DNA of 5,349 bases from Flavisolibacter sp. (GTDB taxonomy: Bacteria > Bacteroidota > Bacteroidia > Chitinophagales > Chitinophagaceae). Shown in pieces: positions 1 through 3,896 of the stretch (its first letter is position 1; each line of letters opens with the position of its first letter). Both the position numbers and the translations under genes were made by a program. Under the pieces are notes generated by a model. It had not been told where the DNA came from. It ran no database searches and saw nothing but the letters and a program-made list of their open reading frames with translations. The stretch spans positions 1 through 5,349 of the forward strand of contig JAICTW010000241.1 in the NCBI GenBank assembly GCA_025936195.1, given 5' to 3'.

Positions 1-17
1 AATTTTCTTAATGCCAT
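1..17 (-). CDS. rplB: 50S ribosomal protein uL2 (L2), 5' end only
   Basis: Only the first five codons and two bases lie in the window; they read M-A-L-R-K, the usual opening of bacterial uL2. The call rests on this start plus position: rplB follows rplW in the S10 operon of nearly all bacteria. uL2 is a core 23S rRNA-binding protein near the peptidyl transferase centre and is needed for subunit association. The gap from the rplW stop is 53 nt and holds a 6-bp inverted repeat (TCAACA at 31-36 with TGTTGA at 45-50). The start region is A-rich (GAAATAATC before ATG) without a Shine-Dalgarno site, normal for Bacteroidota. The remainder lies beyond the left edge. Confidence 0.85.
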
Positions 18-70
18 GATTATTTCATTTTCAACATTTGCGGCTGTTGATCGCCTTACTTGTTAATGAA

Positions 71-370
71 TTAAATGTTTGAATACAGGTCAATTGTTTC
101 ACCTTCAGCAACAGTAACCATTGCCTTTTTGAAAGCAGGCTTCTGCCCTTTTACAAAACCTTTTTTTGTATAACGGGTTTTGTTTTTGCCTGGAACAACT
201 GCAGTATTTACATCCACTACGCTTACTCCGTAAAATTCCTCCACAGCTTTCTTAATTTCAAGCTTGTTAGATTTACGGGAAACCTTAAAAGCATAGCGAC
301 GCAATTTTTCTTGCTGGCCATTTGCTTTCTCGGTTAAAATCGGTTTTATCAATACTTCAGAAAGTTTCAT
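71..370 (-). CDS. rplW: 50S ribosomal protein uL23 (L23)
   Basis: This 99-residue protein has the normal uL23 length. uL23 binds domain III of 23S rRNA and lies beside the polypeptide exit tunnel, where it docks trigger factor and SRP. The N-terminal signature I-K-P-I-L-T-E-K (residues 8-15) matches the family, and Glu14 aligns with E. coli Glu18, the trigger-factor contact. The family core follows: I-K-K-A-V-E-E-F-Y-G-V (39-49), V-N-T (54-56), a basic loop (61-79) and K-K-A-M-V-T-V (81-87). It lies between rplD and rplB, but the 224-nt gap from rplD is unusually long for this operon. A purine-rich AGAAAGAA abuts the ATG and may help initiation. No truncation or frameshift is seen. Confidence 0.97.
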   Translation of the reverse strand: MKLSEVLIKPILTEKANGQQEKLRRYAFKVSRKSNKLEIKKAVEEFYGVSVVDVNTAVVPGKNKTRYTKKGFVKGQKPAFKKAMVTVAEGETIDLYSNI

Positions 371-376
371 TTCTTT

Positions 377-404
377 CTATTTGAGATTTGTTATTTGAAA
401 TTTG
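377..404. repeat. Four tandem 7-bp repeats (NNATTTG) before rplW
   Basis: The pentamer ATTTG recurs at 379-383, 386-390, 393-397 and 400-404, exactly every 7 bp. On the coding strand this reads CAAATTT, CAAATAA, CAAATCT, CAAATAG and ends 6 nt before the rplW start codon. The pentamer is invariant while the other two bases drift, so this is a heptanucleotide tandem repeat rather than a homopolymer artefact. In the transcript it would give an unstructured, A-rich stretch at the ribosome entry site. Whether it has a function is unknown. Confidence 0.8.
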
Positions 405-426
405 AAGTTGATTACTCAAGCTTCAA
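402..426. repeat. Inverted repeat: 10-bp stem with one bulged base
   Basis: TTGAAG-TTGA (402-411), loop TTAC (412-415), then TCAA, one unpaired G (420) and CTTCAA (421-426) form a 10-bp stem with a single bulge. It partly overlaps the last copy of the 7-bp repeats. Read on the plus strand it is followed by TCTTTTTATTTG, which resembles a weak intrinsic terminator for antisense (rightward) transcription. Read along the operon (minus strand) there is no U-run after it, so it should not stop the operon transcript. Confidence 0.6.
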
Positions 427-450
427 TCTTTTTATTTGTTCAGTATTGCT

Positions 451-518
451 CTGAACGTACAAGTGAGTGACACAACAGACGATGAACAAAATTCATATCG
501 CCGGTTACATCATTATCA
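451..518. repeat. Candidate interspersed repeat element in the rplD-rplW gap
   Basis: The stretch from CTGAACGTACAAGTGAG (451-467) through GCCGGTTACATC (500-511) has no open reading frame and differs in base composition from the AT-rich DNA either side. It contains a small hairpin: CGAT-GAA (480-486) with TTC-ATCG (492-494 and 497-500), carrying a two-base bulge. From memory the wording (a GTGAGTGACACAACA core and a CCGGTTACAT end) resembles a short repeat scattered between genes in Chitinophagaceae genomes. That is recollection, not a search, and only one copy is in this window. The element edges are approximate. Confidence 0.45.
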
Positions 519-566
519 CTTTATTTTAAAGAACTTATTGCTATCAGAAATTTCTCCGGCCTAAGT

Positions 567-593
567 CTCCGCCCTCGATGGAGGACAGTGGAG
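567..593. repeat. GC-rich palindrome 1 nt downstream of the rplD stop
   Basis: On the operon strand: CTCC, a 3-nt bulge ACT, GTCCTC, loop CATC, GAGGGC, GGAG. This gives a 6-bp inner stem (one G-U) and a 4-bp outer stem. It begins 1 nt after the rplD stop codon, and no U-run follows, so it is not a standard terminator. Comparable palindromes follow the stops of rplC and rpsJ. Possible roles are 3'-end protection of a processed transcript or a REP-like repeat; neither is demonstrated. Confidence 0.6.
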
Positions 594-594
594 T

Positions 595-1224
595 TTATGC
601 TTCTTCTGCACCTGCAAAAATCTTTGCTGCGCTTTCCGTTAGTACCAACGCTTCTGAATTAACCAGATCGTAAGTATTTACATCACTTAGCAAGGTTGCC
701 AATACAGAAGGAATATTGCGTGAACTGATATAAACGTTATCATTATACTCAGGTGTAATGAACATGATTTTCTTTTCACCAACTTTCAGGCTATTCAAAA
801 TACCCTGGAAGGTTTTTGTTTTTGGAGCATCAAGATTTACATCTTCTACAACAACAATTGCGTTGGCTTTTGCTTTGTGTGCCAGTGCCGACATCTTCGC
901 CAGGTCCTTCACTTTACGGTTCAATTTGATTTCGTATTTGTGAGGTTTGGGTCCGAACACAGTACCACCACCTTTATACAATGGGTTACGGATGTTACCC
1001 TTACGTGATCCACCAGTACCTTTTTGGCGGTGAAGCTTGCGGCTTGCGCCTTGAACTTCAGCACGGGTTTTCACTTTGTGCGTACCCTGACGCTGTGCAG
1101 CGAGATATTGTTTCACTGACAGGTAAATAGCGTGATCATTTGGCTCGATGCCAAAAATCTCTTCAGGGAGTTCAACAGTTCTACCTGTTTCTTTACCTTC
1201 TATGTTTACTACTTTTACTTGCAT
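595..1224 (-). CDS. rplD: 50S ribosomal protein uL4 (L4)
   Basis: This 209-residue protein has the standard uL4 length. uL4 is an early-assembly 23S rRNA-binding protein whose long central loop reaches into the nascent peptide exit tunnel beside uL22. That loop is clear here: R-Q-K-G-T-G-G-S-R-K-G (66-76), then N-P-L-Y-K-G-G-G-T-V-F-G-P (80-92). Lys68 aligns with E. coli Lys63, a known macrolide-resistance position, and it keeps the sensitive-type lysine. The C-terminal Rossmann-like globular part follows from about residue 97. In gammaproteobacteria L4 also represses its own operon through an S10 leader; no counterpart is established for Bacteroidota. Spacing from rplC is 45 nt and includes a perfect-arm palindrome. 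The upstream AAAAACATAAATTAATC is A-rich with no Shine-Dalgarno site. The gene is intact. Confidence 0.97.
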   Translation of the reverse strand: MQVKVVNIEGKETGRTVELPEEIFGIEPNDHAIYLSVKQYLAAQRQGTHKVKTRAEVQGASRKLHRQKGTGGSRKGNIRNPLYKGGGTVFGPKPHKYEIKLNRKVKDLAKMSALAHKAKANAIVVVEDVNLDAPKTKTFQGILNSLKVGEKKIMFITPEYNDNVYISSRNIPSVLATLLSDVNTYDLVNSEALVLTESAAKIFAGAEEA

Positions 1225-1248
1225 GATTAATTTATGTTTTTAATCAGC

Positions 1249-1269
1249 GGACATGCCGCCGGCGTGTCC
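1249..1269. repeat. GC-rich palindrome abutting the rplC stop codon
   Basis: The arms are GGACATGCCG (1249-1258) and CGGCGTGTCC (1260-1269) around one central C. All ten positions pair if one G-T wobble is allowed. It touches the rplC stop (TAG, complement of 1270-1272) with no spacer and fills half of the 45-nt rplC-rplD gap. On the operon strand it is followed by GCTGATTAAAAAC, with no U-run, so it does not look like a terminator. It may be a family member of the palindromes after rplD and rpsJ. Confidence 0.75.
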
Positions 1270-1887
1270 CTACTTTTGGATTAAAACGATTGAACCATTG
1301 TGTCCCGGAACAGAACCACTTACCAAAATGTAATTTTTATCTGCAAAAATCTTAACGACTTTCAATCCTTTCACTTTCACCCTGTCAGTACCCATTCTTC
1401 CTGCCATACGCATTCCTTTGAATACACGTGAAGGGTAAGAAGAACCACCAACAGAACCCGGAGCTCTCTGGCGGTCGTGCTGACCGTGAGAAGCTTCACC
1501 CACACCGTGGAAGCCATGGCGTTTAACAACACCCTGGAAGCCTTTACCTTTTGTAACACCCACTACTTCTACTTTATCACCTTCAGCGAAAATGTCAACA
1601 GTAATGGTATCACCAATATTTTTTTCGAGGGAAGAGTTTCTGAATTCTTTTACAACTTTCTTGGCTGAAGTGTTAGCCTTTGCAAAGTGATTTTTTTCAG
1701 CACCGATGGTGTGCTTTTCGTTTTTATCGCCAAAAGCGACCTGGAGGGCAGAGTATCCGTCTACATCCGGAGTTTTTACTTGCGTTACCACGCAAGGACC
1801 GGCTTCAATAATAGTACAAGCTGTTTGCTTGCCACTTGGATCGAAGATACTGGTCATCCCAATTTTTTTTCCAATAATTCCTTTCAT
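1270..1887 (-). CDS. rplC: 50S ribosomal protein uL3 (L3)
   Basis: This 205-residue protein is close to the usual 205-215. uL3 starts 50S assembly by binding the 3' region of 23S rRNA, and a long loop reaches the peptidyl transferase centre. The opening [10 protein letters not shown] (3-12), the [11 protein letters not shown] segment (113-123) and [11 protein letters not shown] (156-166) are the classic family signatures. The residue aligned with E. coli Gln150, methylated by PrmB, is Ser150 here (G-G-S-S-Y-P at 147-152), so that modification cannot occur at this site. Other Bacteroidota I recall have similar S-Y-P sequences. The gene is separated from rpsJ by an unusual 276 nt. The ATG is preceded by GTAAGTAAA and fits the family N-terminus exactly. 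It is intact. Confidence 0.97.
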   Translation of the reverse strand: MKGIIGKKIGMTSIFDPSGKQTACTIIEAGPCVVTQVKTPDVDGYSALQVAFGDKNEKHTIGAEKNHFAKANTSAKKVVKEFRNSSLEKNIGDTITVDIFAEGDKVEVVGVTKGKGFQGVVKRHGFHGVGEASHGQHDRQRAPGSVGGSSYPSRVFKGMRMAGRMGTDRVKVKGLKVVKIFADKNYILVSGSVPGHNGSIVLIQK

Positions 1888-1925
1888 TTTACTTACGGTT
1901 TGTTCCCCGCAAGGTTATACAAGAC

Positions 1926-1948
1926 AGACCTGTGGAATTATTAGGTCT
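1926..1948. repeat. Inverted repeat in the rpsJ-rplC gap, nearest rplC
   Basis: AGACCT (1926-1931) and AGGTCT (1943-1948) are exact reverse complements around an 11-nt loop, 39 nt upstream of the rplC start codon. The stem would form in the transcribed leader of rplC. On its own a 6-bp stem with an 11-nt loop is weak evidence; it is listed because four further inverted repeats share this gap. Confidence 0.4.
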
Positions 1949-2015
1949 TCAATCCTGGTTCATCATCCGACCTTTTCCCGATCCGATCAATTAAGTCTGG
2001 GGAAGTACCGGTGAC

Positions 2016-2039
2016 AAACAAACCTCGAAGGGCTTGTTT
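2016..2039. repeat. 9-bp hairpin in the rpsJ-rplC gap
   Basis: AAACAAACC (2016-2024) pairs with GGCTTGTTT (2031-2039) over 9 bp, with one G-T wobble and a 6-nt loop. On the operon strand the stem's own 3' arm is U-rich (GGTTTGTTT, then GTCAC), which gives it a faint terminator look. The U-run is interrupted and forms part of the stem, so I do not call it a terminator. It could act as a partial attenuator or an RNA processing site between rpsJ and rplC. Confidence 0.55.
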
Positions 2040-2048
2040 ATATGTTAT

Positions 2049-2064
2049 CCTTCATTGCTGAAGG
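2049..2064. repeat. 6-bp hairpin in the rpsJ-rplC gap
   Basis: CCTTCA (2049-2054) and TGAAGG (2059-2064) are exact reverse complements around the loop TTGC. No U-run follows on either strand. It is one of a series of hairpins in the gap. Confidence 0.5.
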
Positions 2065-2087
2065 TTTAAAATTCAGAGCTCTTTTTT

Positions 2088-2102
2088 GGCGCTTTCAGCG
2101 CC
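2088..2102. repeat. GC-rich 6-bp hairpin in the rpsJ-rplC gap
   Basis: GGCGCT (2088-2093) and AGCGCC (2097-2102) are exact reverse complements with a 3-nt loop, the most GC-rich stem in this gap. On the operon strand it reads GGCGCT-GAA-AGCGCC and is followed by AAAAAAG, the wrong base for a terminator U-run. On the plus strand the T-run precedes the stem. It is therefore a structural element rather than a terminator in either direction. Confidence 0.55.
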
Positions 2103-2143
2103 ATTGAGAGATGACAACTATTTGATAAGAACTAATATTTATA

Positions 2144-2156
2144 TCCGCCTGGCGGA
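2144..2156. repeat. GC-rich palindrome just downstream of the rpsJ stop
   Basis: TCCGCC (2144-2149) and GGCGGA (2151-2156) are exact reverse complements around a single T. The element starts 7 nt after the rpsJ stop codon. The motif TCCGCC-N-GGCGGA is, to my recollection, a frequent intergenic palindrome in Bacteroidota genomes. No U-run follows on the operon strand (TATAAATATT), so terminator activity is unlikely. Confidence 0.65.
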
Positions 2157-2163
2157 CCTATCG

Positions 2164-2469
2164 TCATGCCTTAATCTCAACTTCCACACCTGAAGGAAGA
2201 TCCAGCTTTGAAAGCGCATCTACAGTTCTTGAAGAAGAAGTGTAGATGTCCAAAAGGCGTTTGTGTGTAGCCAACTGGAATTGTTCGCGGCTTTTTTTGT
2301 TCACGTGAGGTGAACGCAAAACGGTAAAGATCTTTTTACGGGTAGGAAGAGGAATAGGTCCTGTTACTACTGCGCCTGTGCTGCGAACAGTTTTCACGAT
2401 TTTCTCAGCTGATTTATCAACCAGGTTGTGATCGTAAGACTGTAATTTGATTCTGATTCTCTGTGACAT
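2164..2469 (-). CDS. rpsJ: 30S ribosomal protein uS10 (S10 / NusE)
   Basis: This 101-residue protein is of typical uS10 length. uS10 sits in the 30S head and also acts as NusE, pairing with NusB in antitermination and contacting NusG to couple transcription to translation. The family signature G-P-I-P-L-P-T (37-43) is present, followed by the extended hairpin loop with T-V-L-R-S-P-H-V (49-56) and S-R-E-Q-F (60-64), then the T-H-K-R-L-L-D-I motif (68-75). It is the first gene of the operon in this window, with its own consensus promoter about 50 bp upstream and a hairpin leader. The ATG fits the family N-terminus. No frameshift or truncation is seen. The usual Bacteroidota upstream partner fusA is absent; a divergent membrane-protein gene takes its place. 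Confidence 0.98.
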   Translation of the reverse strand: MSQRIRIKLQSYDHNLVDKSAEKIVKTVRSTGAVVTGPIPLPTRKKIFTVLRSPHVNKKSREQFQLATHKRLLDIYTSSSRTVDALSKLDLPSGVEVEIKA

Positions 2470-2477
2470 ACGGCCGA

Positions 2478-2516
2478 TCCCAGCTTTTTTCCTAAAACCA
2501 ATTTTAGGATTTGGGA
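2478..2516 (-). promoter_or_regulatory. Structured 5' leader of rpsJ
   Basis: On the operon strand an outer pair TCCCA/TGGGA (2512-2516 with 2478-2482) encloses an 8-bp stem TCCTAAAA/TTTTAGGA (2502-2509 with 2490-2497) closed by a 4-nt loop. The two stems are separated by an asymmetric internal loop rich in A (2483-2489 against 2510-2511). The structure ends 8 nt before the rpsJ ATG, so it would sit in the ribosome-binding footprint. The transcription start inferred from the promoter lies at its 5' edge, so the outer stem may be incomplete. Folding is by eye. A role in autoregulation is inference only. Confidence 0.5.
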
Positions 2517-2519
2517 GCG

Positions 2520-2550
2520 CAAAGATAGGAGTAGCCTTTAAACTGGCAAA
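2520..2550 (-). promoter_or_regulatory. Bacteroidota-type promoter of the rpsJ operon
   Basis: Read on the minus strand, TTTG (2550-2547) is followed after 19 bp by TATCTTTG (2527-2520). This matches the Bacteroidota sigma-ABfr consensus of TTTG at -33 and TAnnTTTG at -7 at every fixed position, with suitable spacing. Transcription should begin about 2-7 nt past the -7 box, giving a leader of roughly 45 nt before rpsJ. It indicates that the S10 operon starts here rather than reading through from an upstream gene. Confidence 0.8.
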
Positions 2551-2753
2551 ACTTTGAAGAACAAATTTTGTGAAGAAAACAGGGAAACTTAAGCGTAAAT
2601 GAAGAGTTTATGAGCTCTTTAAGAAAATTGGGAAGAACTACAGTTACTCGTTTGACACTTATGTGCTGGTATTCTGTAAATAATACAAGAAGGCAAGTTC
2701 AAGTTATTCTTTACAGTTTAGTTTGTTTTATTTGCAGCCTTTAAACTTGTTCA

Positions 2754-3650
2754 ATGCCGGAAGCAGAAGTTGGAATTAAAAAAAAGGAATCAAAAGCAAA
2801 TCGTGTTCTCAAACTGATAGTAAAGGTTGGAATTACCATTCTTTGCTTCTGGTACATTTCTACAAAAATTGATTTCAGCAAAGCATTCCATGCTTTTTTA
2901 AAAGCCAACTGGTTTTTTCTTTTCATTGCTTTACTGTTTTTCCTTTTGTCGAAACTATTATCTGCTTTCCGGCTAAATATTTATTTCAGAAACATCAACC
3001 TGCATTTGTCTGAATGGAAGAATATAAAATTGTACTGGTTGGGAATGTTCTATAATTTATTTCTTCCCGGCGCCATCAGTGGCGATGCCTACAAAGTGGT
3101 TTTGCTCAATCGCCGATACAACGCTTCTTACAAAAAAACATCAGCAGCGGTTTTACTGGACAGGTTCAGCGGTGTGCTTGCACTGGGAGTAATCCTTTGC
3201 CTTTATGGTGTAATTGTTTTGAACAATTATAATTACGATGCGCTGCTGATTGCTGCTGCCGTTTTAGCTTTTGCAGGGTTTTATTTTGGCATCCGGTTCC
3301 TGTTTAAAGATTTTCTGCAAAGTTTCTTTCCCACTTTTCTTTGGGCATTAGCAGTTCAGCTTTCTCAAGTGGTTTGTGTGTATTTCATCATGGTAAGTCT
3401 CCACCTTCCTTTATCACAACATGAATGGATCTTTATTTTTTTACTAGCTGCAATAATCTCAGTTTTGCCCATTTCATTGGGTGGTGGTTTAGGCACAAGA
3501 GAATTTGTATTTGTAGAAGGCGCAAGATTTTTTCATTTAGATCCGCAAACAGGAGTCATCATCAGTTTGCTGTTTTACGTGCTTACGGTTATGGGTTCTA
3601 TAGTGGGATTGTATTATAATTTTCATGATCCGTTGAAAACTACTCCATAA
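2754..3650 (+). CDS. Flippase-like membrane protein, LPG synthase TM-region (UPF0104) family
   Basis: This 298-residue polytopic inner-membrane protein is of usual family length. I see about seven or eight hydrophobic segments, near residues 19-37, 52-70, 92-109, 139-156, 162-181, 193-215, 224-241 and 264-287, after a short basic N-terminus with K-K-K-E-S-K. Family hallmarks are F-L-P-G-A-I-S-G-D-A-Y-K (103-114), L-L-D-R-F-S-G (134-140) and L-P-I-S-L-G-G-G-L-G-T-R-E (238-250). The same fold forms the lipid-translocating half of MprF, but the lysyltransferase half is absent, so this is not a lysyl-phosphatidylglycerol synthase. Stand-alone members are thought to move lipid-linked substrates; the substrate here is unknown. 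The gene is divergent from rpsJ and convergent with the T9SS gene, so it appears monocistronic and gives no pathway clue. The ATG is the first in frame before the basic N-terminus. Confidence 0.85.
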   Translation: MPEAEVGIKKKESKANRVLKLIVKVGITILCFWYISTKIDFSKAFHAFLKANWFFLFIALLFFLLSKLLSAFRLNIYFRNINLHLSEWKNIKLYWLGMFYNLFLPGAISGDAYKVVLLNRRYNASYKKTSAAVLLDRFSGVLALGVILCLYGVIVLNNYNYDALLIAAAVLAFAGFYFGIRFLFKDFLQSFFPTFLWALAVQLSQVVCVYFIMVSLHLPLSQHEWIFIFLLAAIISVLPISLGGGLGTREFVFVEGARFFHLDPQTGVIISLLFYVLTVMGSIVGLYYNFHDPLKTTP

Positions 3651-3683
3651 AGAAAACAATAGATTAATCCTGAGGTCGGTGCA

Positions 3684-3707
3684 CAAAAAAGGGCTCTATC
3701 GGAGCCC
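3684..3707 (-). terminator. Intrinsic terminator, leftward, second of two
   Basis: On the minus strand GGGCTC (3707-3702), loop CGATA, GAGCCC (3696-3691) is followed directly by six T residues (3690-3685). The stem is a perfect 6 bp and GC-rich, a textbook rho-independent terminator. It lies about 190 bp past the stop of the T9SS gene and behind a first terminator, and it would also stop leftward transcripts from running antisense into the flippase gene. On the plus strand no T-run follows. Confidence 0.8.
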
Positions 3708-3751
3708 AATGTCCAATATGCCCAATTGGTGTTTTCCATAAGCCTCAGCGG

Positions 3752-3831
3752 CCGGATTTAAAAACGGGAATCGAACGCTGTGCTATTAACAAACGCAATG
3801 CCTGAATTTAAAAACCGGAACAATTGTGCTA
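3752..3831. repeat. Two-copy imperfect direct repeat, 50-bp period
   Basis: ATTTAAAAACGGGAA (3756-3770) recurs as ATTTAAAAACCGGAA (3806-3820), exactly 50 bp on with one mismatch. Each copy is preceded by a related GCC(G/T)G and followed by TGTGCTA (3779-3785 and 3825-3831). The distance from the first block to TGTGCTA is 4 bp shorter in the second copy. No reading frame spans it. It lies wholly between two leftward terminators and may be a duplicated remnant or two copies of a small element. Confidence 0.65.
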
Positions 3832-3842
3832 GTTTTTACAAA

Positions 3843-3869
3843 TAAAAAACCCATTCAAATGGAATGGGT
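3843..3869 (-). terminator. Intrinsic terminator of the T9SS-sorted protein gene
   Basis: On the minus strand ACCCATTC (3869-3862), loop CATTT, GAATGGGT (3856-3849) forms a perfect 8-bp stem and runs into TTTTTTATT (3849-3841). It begins 27 nt after the stop codon of the leftward gene, the expected position for its terminator. On the plus strand the following bases (CAGTTTAAAGTTT) are not a proper T-run, so it should act in one direction. Confidence 0.88.
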
Positions 3870-3896
3870 CAGTTTAAAGTTTGCCTTAAACTTATT

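Noticed and set aside
1477..2014. Plus-strand open frames across rplC and the rpsJ-rplC gap (for example 1706-2014)
   Set aside because: They lie antisense to a clearly real ribosomal gene, have no family resemblance, and have compositions expected from reading a conserved gene backwards.
2082..2102. Hairpin GGCGCT/AGCGCC next to TTTTTT as an intrinsic terminator
   Set aside because: The T-run precedes the stem on the plus strand and becomes an A-run after it on the minus strand, so neither direction has the stem-then-U order needed.
1..2469. A new defence or mobile system hidden in the ribosomal operon
   Set aside because: All substantial minus-strand frames are standard ribosomal proteins and the gaps carry no coding capacity beyond very short frames. 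The oddities are non-coding repeats and stems only.
2718..2734. Promoter for the flippase-like gene (TTAGTTTG at 2718-2725, TTTATTTG at 2727-2734)
   Set aside because: Each misses the conserved A of TAnnTTTG, and no TTTG or TTG lies 19-21 bp upstream. The promoter must be somewhere in 2551-2753 but I cannot place it.
2741..2926. Minus-strand open frame over the start of the flippase-like gene
   Set aside because: It is antisense to the real N-terminal coding sequence, overlaps its start and resembles nothing known.
3762..3778. tRNA-like T-loop wording (GTTCGATTCC on the minus strand)
   Set aside because: The five bases either side of the loop do not pair as a T-stem, and no acceptor, D or anticodon arm can be placed around it. 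It is a chance match or at most a decayed remnant.
3684..3869. The two convergent-region hairpins as bidirectional terminators for the flippase-like gene
   Set aside because: On the plus strand both stems are followed by mixed sequence (AATGTCC and CAGTTTAAAG) without a real T-run, so only leftward function is supported.
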